Assembly: GCF_018320785.1 (NCBI RefSeq)
Contig: NC_054867.1
Location: 33,483,855 to 33,547,854 of the forward strand
From: Cheilinus undulatus
Lineage: Eukaryota > Chordata > Actinopteri > Labriformes > Labridae
Reading direction: 5' to 3'
DNA length: 64,000 nucleotides
This document shows positions 34,486-49,400 of this stretch, in pieces. Positions within the stretch are counted from its first letter, which is position 1. Each line of letters opens with the position of its first letter. The notes beneath the pieces are model-generated. The model was not told where the DNA came from and made no database searches. It worked only from the letters and a program-made list of their open reading frames with translations. A program made the position numbers and the translations under genes.

Positions 34486-37400
34486 CTGTAGAGAAAAGAC
34501 TGTGTAGGTAAGCATTGTCTGAGAGTAGAGGATCATTCTACAGCTTTGTTTGTTTGTTTTTTAAAAGGGAAACAAAGTAAACAAAACAACAGATCAAACA
34601 TTAAGAAATTAGCCTGTGTGTGCCCGTTCATACCGAATAATCACAATGCAGTAAGACTGTTTTAGAACTTTGCAGGTGGCAGTCACTGCTGTATGAACAT
34701 TTCCTTTCCAGCTCAGATCCGTCTGGCTGATGGTGCTGCCTTTGCCATGTCATGTGTTTCAACAGCCAATCAGCCTTTGGAGCCCTGAGGAGTCCATTTA
34801 AATTTCTATACCTGGAACTGGTTAACTCTGGGTTTTGTGGACAACTGTTTCAAAGCCTAGGACATTGAATACTTTGAACATAGGCTAGAGTATGTGTATC
34901 AACAATTACGGTTCACCTGTCATTAAGAAAAACTGTGTTAATGACACTATGGACCAAAGTATTGAGCTGCCTAACCATCACACCAACAGAGACTGTAATG
35001 ACATGATATTCAATTACATGTATTCAATATGGAGTAGAACCCCCCCCCCCCTTTTTTTTTAAGTTAGAACAGCCTCCACTTTACTCGGAAGGCTTTCCAC
35101 AAGATTTTGGAGTGTTTCTGTGGGAATTTGTGCCCATTCATTCTGTAGAGTATTTATGAGGTCAGGCACTGATGTTGGACCTGAGGGCTTGGCTCAGAAT
35201 CTCTGTTCAAGCTCATCCCAAAAGTGCTCGATGGGGTGAGGTCAGGGCTCTGTATAAGCCAGTCAGGTTCTTCCACACCAAACTCATCAAACCATGTCTT
35301 TATAGTCCTTGCTTTGTGCACTGGGGCACAGTCATGATGGAATAGAAAAGGGCCTTCTCCAAACTGCTGCCACAAAGTTGGAAGCATAGCATTATTCAAA
35401 ATGTCTTTGATGCTGAAGCATTAAGATTGGCCTTCACTGGAGATGAGGAGCTTAGCCCAGACCCTGAAAAAAAGCCCCATACCATTAGCCCTCCTCCACC
35501 AAGTGTCACAGTTGGCACTCAGGCAGGTATCATTCTCTCTGCATCCAGAACAGAACAAGTTTCCACTGTTCCACAGTGCAGTGTTGATGTACTTTACACC
35601 ACTCCATCTGACACTTGGCATTGGACTTGGTGATGTGAGGCTTGCATGCAGCTGCTTGGACATGGAAACCCATTCCATGAAGCTCCTGCCACACAGTTTT
35701 TGTGCTTATATTGATACTAGTGGAAGTTCACAAACCCTCAGCTATGGAATCAGAAGAGCGTTGGGGACTTTTACTCACCATGCACCTTAGCAGTCGTTGA
35801 CCCCACTCAGTGATTTTAAAATTGGCTTTCTACTTGCTGTTGTTCCTAAACACTTCCACTTTTCTTATATTACTTACAGCTGTATATCCAGCAGGGATGA
35901 AATTTCACAAACCGCGGAGGACCACATAAAATGTGAAAAATGAGTGAAAACACATATCAAAATTCTTCTTAGCTCTATTTTTAATGATTTAAAAAGTGAA
36001 GAAGTCAGAAGTCACAACTTCATGGAAACAGTATGTTATCTCCTCCAGCTGCAACAGTGTGAACTAACAGACTTCAGCATTGCACAGCTGCCTGCTACAA
36101 GCAGTTGCACATTTTAAGTCATCTCATCACATGCCTTTTAGGCTTTCTGTCTTTGCAAAAAGAGTTTTAATCTTTTCTAGTTACAGGTATTGTGGTGTTT
36201 CTCTGGTTAAGTGTGTAAGGGGTGTAAAATAAAAACAATAGAATAATTTCCTCCAGCAAAGGAGCACTGAACAAAACTCCAGGAAAAAAAACAGAACCCC
36301 TGGTGTGGTTATGGTTAATCCAAACAAGTATTGTCTGTCTATTTAAAGCTTTATAGCTAACCAATAAGTGGCAGACTGTCTCAATCACTGCTCTGTGTTT
36401 TTTTTAGGTAATCGCACAAACAGCATCCTGCAGCTGTATATAGTAACTAGAGCAGCTATTGTGTTTTAATGGGTTGCTGAAAATAGTCTTGAAGAAGTCC
36501 TCTATTTATTCCTGTTTAAATAAGCTTTGCTAAAACATTCTAGCTCCCATATTTAGAAAAGTATGAAGCATATTCTAATAAACATGACTTTATATCTGTG
36601 ACCTTTTAAAGGTTTTACATCTGTAGTATGAAAATAAGATATATAATAAGATTAGATTAGTCTTTAGAAATGAAAAATCATCTGGATGGCTTTCGGATTT
36701 TCTATGAGAAATACTTTTCATTAAATAAAATCTGAATAAAGGAACTTTCAAAATGATTTAAATGTTATCTACACAGCAAGTTTCTTACTTTACTGGCTGA
36801 AAACAGGATGCTCAGGGCAGGGTGACTGCACAGGAAGTTACTGTTGGATAGGGCATTCATCATGTTCAGCCTGCTGTCCACATGTGCAGCACCCTACCCC
36901 TCTGCCCTTGTGGCTTTATCTAACCACAACACCTGCTCAGACTACTATAATGTCCAAAAACAAGGAGGGATCTACACACAGTTTGTTCAACATGAACGTG
37001 AAGACCCCCCCAGAATGATTCTCACAGTAAAAGGATTTGTATCACATGTCGTTGTTATCATTTCTAAAAACAGTATTGAGGGTTCGCTCTCCACGTTTAA
37101 CCTGATTTATCATGCTTCCTCCCTCTTCTTAAAATCGAAACATCCCTGCAGCTGCAGATTCTGCTGTGACTCTTCATAATCATGAGAACAGTTGATAGCA
37201 TGATATTTCTGATTTATTTTGAACCCTGAGGCTCAGAAACTCATTTTTTTATGTGTGGTGCAGCTCTGAACAGGCCCGGACAACTTGGCTTTTGAGATGC
37301 AGAGAGACGTTCACCCTGATTTAACTGTTTGACTCCTGTCCTCAGCTAACGGAGGACACCCGAGCAGGAGCTGTCTCAATCGTCAGGATACGGTGATGCA

Positions 37401-40400
37401 TGGGAGTGTGTCAACAGGCTCTGAGAGGAAACACCTCATCCTGCCATTAGCTTTAAACAAACACAGGGAGACTGCACATTGTGACTGCTTATGTGTGCAG
37501 GGTTTCATGCAATGTGTAGCTTTGCACACACAGAAGTAACTGTATCTTTGTGTTTACTGGACATACCTCAGCGCAAGTCTCTCCTCTTGGCCACTGTAGA
37601 GGACAGCTGGTCCATAGTACAGACTGCAAACTGTCAGGCTGCTTTTGTCCTGCAAAAGACCCATGATACAACTTAATTTACACTGTAGCACAACACAATA
37701 CCACTACATATGAGTGTAGATTCCTGTGTATGCATTATATAGTGATCTCTAACTAAGGTGTACAGATAACCTTTGGCTTTCAAACACAGTCACAGTCAGG
37801 AAGCTCTTCAGCCTCCACAAACAAACCAAGGAGATCCCAGCCAGCCAGTCGGGGGTTAAACAAAACCTGGTGCAAAATACGATGACCTGCCAATTTATTT
37901 TCCCTGTTTTCCTCCTCAGAACAAACTTCAGCGGAATAAAGAAACCAAATGATTGTTCTGGGAAAGAAGATGACAGCAGATAAACAGAATAGGAACCAAG
38001 TACTCAGATGTTTCTGTTACCAAGTGACCTACATAGTACCACAAAAACAACATCTTGAAAAAGTAAGAGCATTAGGGCAGGTTTGTACGTGTTTGACTTG
38101 ATGCTTTTATAAAGTATCAACTGAGAGATACAAAATATTCTCAGTGCTTTTACACTTACACAAAACTCCTGCAAATATCCTGACATTTCTGAGGGGGTAT
38201 CATGATACAAACAGCTGAGTTTTTAACCCCAACTTCACCCGTAAGTTTTCATAGCCCCCACGGTGAATTTGATGTGATGGTTCTGTGTGAGCCAGTGTGT
38301 GGACTGCTTTATTATGTTTTATGTTCACCTGTATGTTTTTCTCCACCTGATATGGTTTACAGTATATGACAAGCTACATGTTGTGATGATATAAAGGCAA
38401 ATATCAACATTTTGTTGTCATAATGAAACACTTATCAATGTTAGCTGATTTCAGTAGAATTAGAAGTTTAAAAATCTAGTATTGTGAAACCTCAATGCTT
38501 TCTCCCTTCAGGCTCAAGATCAGCAGACTGATAAACTAATGCTAAAATTGATGCTACCAAAAGCAGCTGGGTAACTTACCATAGCACTGTGATTTAACAG
38601 TAAATTATCTTTAAATGAGAGATTATGTGACGCACTGTTTCACAGTTGCTTTCTAAAGTCAATGAGCTAAACAAAGCTATGCTTTAGAGAAATGAGTCTC
38701 ATACTGTTTTTCACAAGCACAGACTTTATTCAAGCTCTTTTCCCAGCTCAGAGTGAAGCCATTTAAACAACCACTTAGCTGAATTCTTTGTTCGGTTTGT
38801 TTTATTGCAGTAAAAACATTCTAACCATAATGAATGGGATGAATGATTACGATGAAAAAAGCTTCAGCAGTCATTGGGAAAACAGTAAATAACAACAGCA
38901 TGACCTTCCCTCAGGAATGTTGGTATAGATTCCTGAAGTTGTGAATGGAAGGTGTAAAGTGGCCAGTCATTCACACAATAGCCATTGTGAGCACTAGAGG
39001 AAGGTGAACAGGTTTAGGGGTGGAAAAAAAGTATAAATTCTACACTCAGTGGTGCTGGGTGAGAAGAAAGTGTGTGTTTCCTTAGTGAGAGAAATGAGGA
39101 CGACATACCTTGATATACTGGAGCAAATCTCCCAAGGTCATTTCCTGCTGACCACCACATCTGCCCTCAACCAGGAAGTCATCCCAGAGGGTGTATTTCT
39201 TTCCTGCGATCTGCCGATAGACACGTTACATACACCGACACACACACACACACACACCCACACACACACACACACAGAAAGAGGCAGTTTAGATTCAGGA
39301 TGCTCATAGACTGGGGGGCTTCATGTTTCATCACTCTTTTATAAAACAGCTGAAAACAATCAGCAGCTCTCTTTAAAGCTGCAGTAAAGACCCCAACAAG
39401 CTGCCACGAGGTCAAGAAGCTGCTTCCTCCTATAGGATGAAATGGACTTTATGCTTCTCTCAAGTTTCCATCAGTCAGACCAACTTTACTCTTCAAGTTG
39501 TACAAACAGACCGAGTTGGTACACACAATACATGCAGCAATGTCAGTGCAGTGTGGAGGACAAACTCTATGATAAAAAAAGATGTAGCTTAAGCAGTTTG
39601 AAAATTGTAGCCCAAATCATTAAAAAGACGGCATTTAAGTTTTTCCAGACCCTTTGCCTTATTGCATTCAAAGTACTTTTTGTACCACAGGTCACTCTTA
39701 CCCATCTTGGCATTCACACACTGATGGTGATGCCAGGTAGAGTGGCCATCAGTATCACTTAATCCCATTCATATGCATCCATACACATTCACATGTCACT
39801 GAAGCTGCAGTCTGGGGTTAAGCATCTTGACTTTGGACACACTGGCATGTGACTGCAGGAGCTGGGGATTGACACCCTGGCCTTGAGAGATGACTGACTG
39901 TGCTACTGAACCACAGACCTGTTTGTTGTAAATTTTCAATAACTGTGATGTAAAAAGTGAAAATTTCGAACACCTGAAGCTAAAAGATGAACAAATTTAA
40001 AGTCTCATTAATCTAGCTTATAGTGTTAGTTCAGGCAGGCCACAAAGTCCAGCGCTGCCGTATAACTGCGATGAGTCGATCTCATCAGCTGAAGGCAAGC
40101 TGATTTTCTCTAAGCTTGCTATTGGCTAATCACACTCATGCTGCTATATTCAAACTGCTCTAGCCTGGCTAAGCTTTTCTCCTCCTCCTCCACCCCAGCT
40201 CCTCCTTATTCTGTTCTGCCTTAGTCAATGTCTTCTGTTGTCATTGATGCCTGCTTTGCTCTGGGTTCAACCATACCACCAAAGACAAATATAAGCCCAA
40301 TTGTGCCCTGACTTTTAATATCAGCACTAATGGAGTGCATCTTGTCCAATCAGAGTGCTTAGTTGGTTGTGTCCATTCAGTGTAAGTCTATTTTGATGTT

Positions 40401-43400
40401 TGAGAGTAGATGACAGTGAGTGGTTCAGCTGTTTTCTGACTACAACTTCCTGCCAGCTGCTTCTTCATGGCTTATCCCAGCTGCAGCAATATCAGCTTGC
40501 AGTGTGGAGGGAGTTCATCCCCAGGGATGGAAGCAGGGGTCACTGTCAATGCATTGAAAATGCATGGCTAATGAATATAGAAATGGACATTAAAATGGAC
40601 ACACAGAAGAGTCCTCTACTGTGATCTAAAGATTCGACTGCAGTCTTTAATGCAGTTGAATACAGTTAAAAACATTTGATATCCAGCTTAAGGCCCCCCT
40701 GTCACCCAACAGCAAAGCTGTCACAGATATATGGACACATGACCTACGTAAGACCTGCTCCTACAAGTCACTATATGATCAACCTTTGACCTCTACACAA
40801 ATATAGAACACAAAGTCCTGACAACTAGACACATCAATTCAAACTCTGCAAACATAAAAGCTGATATTTCTCCCATCACAGGACAATGATCATCACATGA
40901 CTCCATGTGTTACCATAAACATCAAAATTTACACTCGGAGTACCATAAAAAACATCAGCAGACCTGATGTGGGTCAGGATTCCTCACAGGCAGAAAAAAT
41001 GTCAAAATATGTCACACACTCAGATGACCTTACTTGCACAGGCAGTGTCTGCTGAGAGGATTCGTGAAGAGCAAAACTTGGCTCGAGATGTGAATACCAA
41101 AAACTCCGGCTAAACCTGGGTCCAATTATCTCTGCTCCAGCAGCCAAGGGGAACTTTTCGACTAGCCCTCAAACTCCCACCACTAACAGAGTTTATCGAG
41201 ACACAGCGGAGACAAACTTCTCCAGTCTGACAGGATGTCTCGTTCTTTGTCCTGTATTCAGACAAGGGACATTTTGTCTGCAAGATGCACGTCTTATCCC
41301 TGCTTATGTTAGCTTTGTTGGTGTTTAAGTAGAGGGAATTATCAATGCAACCCCAAACACCCCTTGGCAAAACAAAACCTAACCCTGATATGCATTTAAA
41401 GTGCAACAAGACTATTATTCTGAATAATCTTGCAAATAGGAGTCATTGTTGTTTTAAATTGGGCAGTCTTTCCCAAATGGTTCCATAGTGTAGTTTCTCA
41501 TGCATACTTTGTGTGCGGATGCTGATTTCACACAATGCAAAGCCGGGACGTTGGCTATTTTTACTCCCTCCCCTCCCTTCCTCTCTCTCATATCTGTCGC
41601 ACAGCTCCAGCAGGAACCTGACGCTGATCAACTACCCCATCAGTCTGTGTGCGGAGTGACGTCAACTATTCAACACTAAAGCAGAGGGAAAAGAAATAGA
41701 GAAATAGAGTACAGGGATGAAAGTGGCTGCTGGAAACAATTATAAATGGTTTCCCACAAGTACAACTGCAGTATTGTTTCATCATGGACTCTCATGGTTC
41801 AATAAAAAAAACAGAAATGTAGCCTACCCATGACACAGTTCTACTAGGAAAAAGAGAAGCAATATGAAAGCAGAGAGCTATTGTTTGAACTGAATTGCAT
41901 GTGCAAGCATTTCTTTGTAGAATAAAATGAATAGCTATACCCTAATCTATTGATTTGATAAATAGCTTGAAGCTCCAAATACGAACTTTTGGTCTTTGTC
42001 ATTTTTGGTGACTCTGTCCTGAACATCTGTAGGAAGTACTTTTAAATCAAAAAGTTAGCTTGAGCAATGTTTGCTAAAGCTCACATAGCTAAAGCTAACT
42101 TAGCTATACTGGCTTATGTAGCAACTTTAATTATGTAGCTAATGTAGCTGTGTTAGCTTTAGCTACCTTTACTTAAGCTCACATTGCTGAAGCTATCTTA
42201 GCTATAGATAACAGAGCTATGTTAGCTACGTGGCTGTATAGCTTACTCAGCTAGAGCTAAGCTCACAAAGCAGCTATGTAAGCTACACAGGTACATTATC
42301 TATGTAGTTAAGTTAGCTATAGCTATGTTTGTTTACACTCACATTGCTAAAGATTAGCTAAAGCTGACTAAGCTTTATTTTACGTTTTATTTATGAAATG
42401 TTTCTTAGTCTGCAATGTGTGTTTTTTTCCAAGAATGTAACTGCCAGACTTTGTTTATGAATAAATCTGAATTAAAAAAAAAAACAAAACTTGAAATTGT
42501 CCCAGCAAATTCCGGCACTTCCTCTCTGAGATGTATGGTGTCTCAGATGCACAGTCTGTGAAAATGGCTTACAGAAAGGTACTGTCTGCAGCCAGACCCC
42601 CCTTGAATAAACTGTACATAATATTGCTCAACCCTGTAAAACTAAAGTAGAGTAAGGCTGTCTTGAGGTCAGACACTAGAATTACTGTCAGCTTTGGTAA
42701 CTTATTATGCTAGCAATAAAAAAACTTCAAAAATTAAGCTGAGACTTTGAGTGGAATCATGGTAAATGCATTAAAAGTAACTAATGGGCCTTAACATGAC
42801 ACTACAAAATGAACCATAAACTGACAAAGAAAAAAGAGAGTCCCCTACATGGCATTTTATTTAACCTCAAGATAGCCCTAATAACTTTAACACTATTACT
42901 ACTTTGCATGTGTGCTGAGTTTAAGTAGTCATATCTCACTGATTCTGCAGATTCAGAGGTCTGTTTGGACATAAAGCAGATCTGGCAGTCAGGATTTGGC
43001 TGGCTGAACTTCACTGAGTTTGACTTCAGAGGATGAGGACGAGACAAATGGCCGTTTCACAGGCCTGATCAGTACAAAGCTACAGAGGTGGACAGGTAAG
43101 TTTATACTTGTCTGCTCTCATGTTGGAGGACGGCCAAATCTGTCTGCTGCTCCACAAATTTAGGCCTTTATTATAAATGGAGTTTTGAACTTCCCCCTAA
43201 AACATGACACAGCTGGTCTTTCCAAAACAACACAGGAACCCATGAACATTTCAGGTATTTTCTGCTTCCTTTTTCATTGTGTTTATCATCATTGTTTTGC
43301 ACAATACATGTAGAATAGTTCTAACAGCTTCAGGTTTTTCATGCAAAAACAATATTAGCCCTTTAATGTGTATTATTGTAAAACTGCTTTCATGATTAGT

Positions 43401-46400
43401 CTTTTCTCCTTTCCATTGTTTGTCCCAAGTTATACTGCACATAACAAGTTCTCCACCATATTTTTCTAAATCTTCTGAGTTTTCCTCCGAATGCAGGTAA
43501 ATACTATATTGATAAAGTTCCTCAATAAGGGAAACTAACAGCTTCAGGCAGTTTCCCCTTGTTGACAGGAAGCCTGGCAAGCTCCTCTGCTCTTCCTGAA
43601 AATAACTGGATGTGGACAGTAACAGCTTCCAGGAATATAATAAAATAAACCACATAAAAAGGCCACATATCACCTAGAAATGCACAAATCCCCTTCAAGT
43701 TTTATAGCCATAAAACAGTTAGTCAGGACCAGATTTAAATAAAGAAACATTATAAATGTATTTCTATTGATATGTAACAGCTGTGGTTGTAGTGGTTATT
43801 ATATTATTTTCCCCAGATTGGTTGTGTCTGCTGTGTATGTGTGGTGTTCTTTCTTTGTATGTGTCTAAATAGGGGTATCATAGTCTGCTGCTATTTGGTG
43901 GATTAAGTTCCATTGTTATCTTATGGCAAAGGTCTTTTCTCATTTAACCCTCCGAGGGCCCCAGGACCAACTTGGGTCCTTTTATATATATTAAAAATAA
44001 AAAATAAAAACTTAAAAGTTCTGATTAGGACTGAAGATTAGTAAAAGATTTAAGCTTTGAAAGAGGAAAAATGATAATTCATATGATTTTTAGCATTTTT
44101 CTGTAGGGATCTGTTTTGGTTTGAAGAGTCCTGAGGGTGGGTTTTTGATATAAACCTGTTCTGCTCCAAAAACAATGCAAGAAAATCTGTGTTGTTTTCA
44201 TTTATTGAGATATACGAGGCTCTAAAACTTCACCCAAAACATTCCACTATGTAATTCATGATTTATATTTTGCATTTTTCTTGTTAAAATAGTAGCTGCT
44301 ATTATGATAAAAATGAAATAAAAATGTAAAATATATTTAAAAAATGAATAAAAATGTTATAGCTCTGATTAGTGCTGAAGCTGATAAAAATACTTATGCT
44401 TTGAAAGTGGAAAAAATATTGATTTCTATGATTTTTATTGCACTTTTTCTGAAGGGTCCCAAAGGTCTTTAGAGTGAGTTTTTCTGGTGTGACCGCGAAG
44501 GGTTAAGGAGCAAGATACAGTCATTGCAGTGCAGGTGAGGGAACCCCCATCCCTCTCTTGACCAAACCAACCGTCCCATCGATTAAGAGTTTTTGTTTGG
44601 TTAACTTGATGTTTGGTAACATAAGGGTGAATCTTTAGTTTATTTAACCACCTTTTTTCCTGCTTCAGTTAGTTGGGAATAAACAAAAGTTTTGGCCACA
44701 CCTGTTAATTATTGAATTAAGGTGTTTCAATCAGACACGGGTGTATAAAATGAAGCACCTATTTGAAAACATTTATTATACAGAATGGGTCTGAATCTTT
44801 GAAAAGCTAGTCTTTGTTGCTGCTTAGGACTTCAGGGGTACAAGCCTCATTCATGTTGTGTCATGGTCACATACTGATGATAGGAAAAGGCCAATAACTA
44901 CTGAACACAAAAAAAAAACTTTGTTATTTTTTGCATACACTCTGGTATATCGATTATCTACCAACCCATAACCTGTGAAATGTTAAAAAAAAAAAAAAAA
45001 AAAATCCTATGTCTGAAAACAAAATCTGACCATTTGTTTAGCATCTGTGCTTATTGTGACATCACAATGACTTGTCTGAATACAACTGGTGTCTCCACCC
45101 AAAACCATGGAGGCACCTAGCAGTGCTCCTGTTGTTCCCCCTGAAGAACACAGGGGAGGAGGAGAAGGAGTTCATCTGTATTTTAAGCACAGCACAGACG
45201 TTTCATTTGACCACAGTAGACTCTGATAAAAAGAAGACGATGTATGATATACCACCTTTAAAGCCCATAAAAGACATTTTAAAAAATGCTTATGAAACAG
45301 ACTTAAATTGATACTGATGCCTCAACAAAATCAAACAAAACCATCTATATAGACTACTATTATTACGCCATTTTCAATGTCTGCACCTGCCAGATAAAAC
45401 GTAAGACAACAGGTTGAAGAAACAGTCTTCTTTCACATTTGGGATGGCACATATGAAACAAACATGTGAAAACCAAAAGACATGTGCTCTACAAAATCAG
45501 GCCCTAATTTCCTCAAAACAGCTTTAAATGAATAAAAAGATGCTCAGTATGTGTTTGATAAGATCGTATGTGCCTTCTTTCTAAAAGAAAACAAAAAAAA
45601 ACATCTCTTTAATCTTAAATGTGTTTGCAGCACTGCACAGATTTGTACTGACTCCAAACTTCACAGCACTCTTTAAGTCAAATCTGTCCTTTGAGCAGTT
45701 GATGTCGAGCAAAGTTCTTTAAAAAATCCAAATTGATTTCAACCAGAGACATTACAGAATTTCAAGATGAAAGGTCAGAATAATCTGGATTTATAACGAG
45801 GTGTTTGATCCAGTGAGCAGAATCAAAAGTTGTCAAAGTCTGGAGGCAAAATCAAAAGAGTGCTGGAAATATAAATAATACTGCAGTTCAACTGAATGCT
45901 ACAGTCTTATCAGTGTACTGGCTGCCAAGTTCTGAAACTTTAAATCAATTTTAAGATCAACTTTAAGAGCTTTTCAGTTTTTCAAAGTGCTAGAATTGAG
46001 CATTATTATTTACTTTGTGTTCTGGATCCTGAAAAACTATCAGGACTGACATGGACTTTAGTAACACAGGACCTGAAACACAATAAAGTCTCTTATGATA
46101 ACAAGTGCTGCTGATTGATGGACCCAAAAATAGATGCCTCCAACTGCAGATATTCGAGAGGACGTGGGAATGTAATGCAGCCAGAGGAAGTTCAGCCAAA
46201 TGAACCTGATAAGGATTAAGAATGAATCTATGGCTGATTGTGACCTCCTTCAGGATAGATTTGCAGGCTGGTCATGATGCACGGGTCACTGCATGCAGAG
46301 TAACCATAAAGTCAGTTTTAATCAGGCTCCTTGAGACAATGGAGCATTTTTAGGAGACAGGAAGCTGAAATCAATTGGCAACCGAAGATAAGTCTGCCAC

Positions 46401-49400
46401 AAGAAACAGCAGTGCTGAGGCACACTCCAGCCACAGCCCCATTATCTGGCCAGACTCCCAACAGTGGAAACATTTTTACAACCCAGTGTGGCTACAGGCC
46501 TGTTTCTTCAAAGGCAATGGCTTTCCTTTGGAGGGCTTCAAAGTGAGCTTTACAGGAGGCAGATGGAGCTGTGTGGTCTTAAAAGTTCATATTTTTATCT
46601 TTAACTCTAAAAGCTTTCCTTTGCTTTCATTCCCTAGGAAATCTGCTAACTTTCCACCAAAACCCAGTGTAAGACATTAGTCCTTGAATGAGATTCAAAG
46701 GCAAGCCACTACTCATGGGTGAACATATGGTGGGGATAGTGCTGACTGCCACATATGCTGTAATTGCAGGACAAGCAGAAAATGTAAAACAATGGAAAGT
46801 CCTTTATTATAGGTAAACAGGACTGGTTGTAACAGTGGGTATGTAACGTTAACATGTGAAAAAGTAATTCAAACATTTGTATGCAGTGTTGCCAACTCCT
46901 CAGTAAGGAAAGTAACTACTGGCTGTCCTACAAGTCACCAGAAGTCACTAAATGATGTCTTCAGCTAATTTGCATAATTGTCCATATGCCTTTAAATGTA
47001 ATGGACTCTGTAAGAGAGAGGAAAAACGTCATGACAGAGACAAAAAGTGAGTAAAAAGATATTAATATGTGTAGAACTACAAAACAACTTTCTTCTGTCA
47101 ATTCTTGTTTTTATAACACCACAATTCCAACCCTCCTCCTTTATCTGGGCTTGGGTCTGACAAAAAAGTCTCTAGAGAGATACTCTAGCAGAGTTACTTT
47201 GATTTTTATTTTTAGTTTATTATTCTATTTATTTCTATACTTTTCTTAGAAGTTTAGTTTTCTTATGTTTGGTTTAGTTTTAAACCTTATGGTCCACTTA
47301 AAAGCCTACAACAGATCCCGGTGAAACATTGACATTTTTAAACATAACATTTATAATGTGTTTTTTTTGTATACAGTCTTCATTAACAATCTAAATGGAT
47401 CAAAAACAAACAATAGAAAAAACTGTAAAGGCACCTTTACAGCACGGTTAATTTGCAGTCTGGACATAGCATCACCTACTACTCACTGAGAGGAGCAACA
47501 ACGATATGTGCTTTCACATCAGGGTCTCCAAAAGTCTCCAGTAACACCAGAAAAAGTCGCTAGATTTGTTGCTAGTAGCTTTTTTGAAAAACAGTCACTA
47601 GAGGGGTCTGAAAACTCACTAAATATAGTGACAAAGTTGCTAAGTTTTCAACACTGTTTATATGAAGAGTGGAGAGAGTTGGAAACTGTGAAGAGAGAGG
47701 GGGATGACATTCAGGAAAGGAGCCATGGGTTGGATCTGACCTGGGCCGACCACTTTGGAGACAACAGCCTCTGTACATGACATCAATTTTTATCATGATT
47801 CTTCTTCAATCGGAAAAAAACAGTGACGTTACAGTTTCACCTCCCTGCTGCACTCTGAGAACAGGAGTGACAGAGCTGTAGGCTTAGATCGCTTCGAACA
47901 AGGCAGTACTGTGTGTAAATAAAAGCACTGAGCTCAAGGATTACATTGTCTAAAACATTTTGCAATAACAACTGAGGTCTGAAATTCACAGATATCACCG
48001 CCTGCCTCTGTAAAAGACTCAGGAGTTAAAAAGTTTCACTTATTATGCCACTATCCTGACAGGTAAAACCTGCGTGGAAGGGTGAAAAAACTTGCTAATA
48101 ATTAACCAAAACACAGAGAGCAGAATAATATTGTATGTAAATATCAAAACAACATGATCAGATGTGCCTCTGCCACACTCAACTTTTACTGTGTGTGACT
48201 CCCAGTGGGCCCTAGGGATGCGGCCTCCGCAAACTTTGTGCAGATTGTGCACATAAATATTTTTGCCACCTTGGCAGTTTAGAAAACTAAAAAGTAGTTC
48301 CATATGGGGCAGTTAAAGCTATTTATGAGGACTAAATGTTAAGTTTCACTTTCAATTTCTGCCACTGAATCAGTGCTCCACTGGGAAGCAGCAGAGGAGG
48401 GGTGAGGGAGTGTAGAGCTGCAAAGGTAGAGTGTGCGATATGGGGATTTCTGTGCTTTGGCAGATATAGCATCCTTTTGTCGCGCAACCTGCAAGGCTAC
48501 CAGCACCCGGAGAACTGCATGCACTCATATTCTGGAAATTTGACTATATCAAACTGTGCCCTGTGTACAGACATTAACAATGGGCTGCGCTTCAGCCCCT
48601 CCACATGTGCAGATCGATGCTCTCAGAAAGGATCAGTATATGTAGAAATGATGTTTCGATGGATTCTTTCTCACAGGCAAATCCAAAGAAGGATTCGCCT
48701 GTGAGAAAGAATCCATTGGAACATCTTTTCTGCATTAAAAATTAGATATTAAACAGACGGAAACAATAAACTAATATTTACAGGCCTGCATAAATAAATA
48801 GCGCAGTGGGGGATAATGAAAAGGGTGCTGAAATAACATTAACAAAGAACAACTGTGAACAGAACTCATGCGGGTAAAAAAGCAGTGAAACAGTAAATAC
48901 GGTGTGTCTGCAGGAACTTGTTAGTTTGTGTTTTCTTGTATGGCCCTTTTACACAAAAGGACAATAGCTCAGTCATGTAAAGTGTGCCCTTTGTCTGAGC
49001 GGGAGTTGTCATCTGCTACCTAAACACTATTGATCACCACTCTCTTCAGACTGCTGTGAAGAAACAGATGGCCGGGACCTCCAACTGTTCACTGCAGTGA
49101 CTTTCCTAATTTCCTAATTTGCAGAGTATCAGACTTGCATGCTGCCTCAAGGCTTTAAAAATAGTATTTTTCTTATTTCTATTTGTATGTTTGGTGTCTG
49201 GCTGATGCAGTGATGCATTGTGAGCAGAAGACAGAGACGCAGCTCAACAGCTCACAGACACTTGTCAGGAGAGTGTTGAGTTTGACACGCAGACTAAAAG
49301 CAGGCCGTTCCTTTTAAGATACTTCCATTGACGTGTAAAACAGCAAACAGAACCTCAGAGTGATTGTCTTTTAAATGAGAAGATAACAGCTCTCCACCTG

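Noticed and set aside
36844-37179. A 111-codon plus-strand frame with a hydrophobic start
   Set aside because: The signal-like start is not followed by a recognisable protein; it lies in the last uba7 intron with no splice support.
37567-37623. A shorter uba7 exon beginning at the nearer AG (37624-37625)
   Set aside because: It would enter out of frame with the preceding exon, while the acceptor 26 bases farther gives a phase-0 join and extra conserved residues.
43251-43673. A 140-codon minus-strand frame in a uba7 intron
   Set aside because: No family features or splice context. It sits in AT-rich intron sequence, and a frame of this length is expected by chance in 64 kb.
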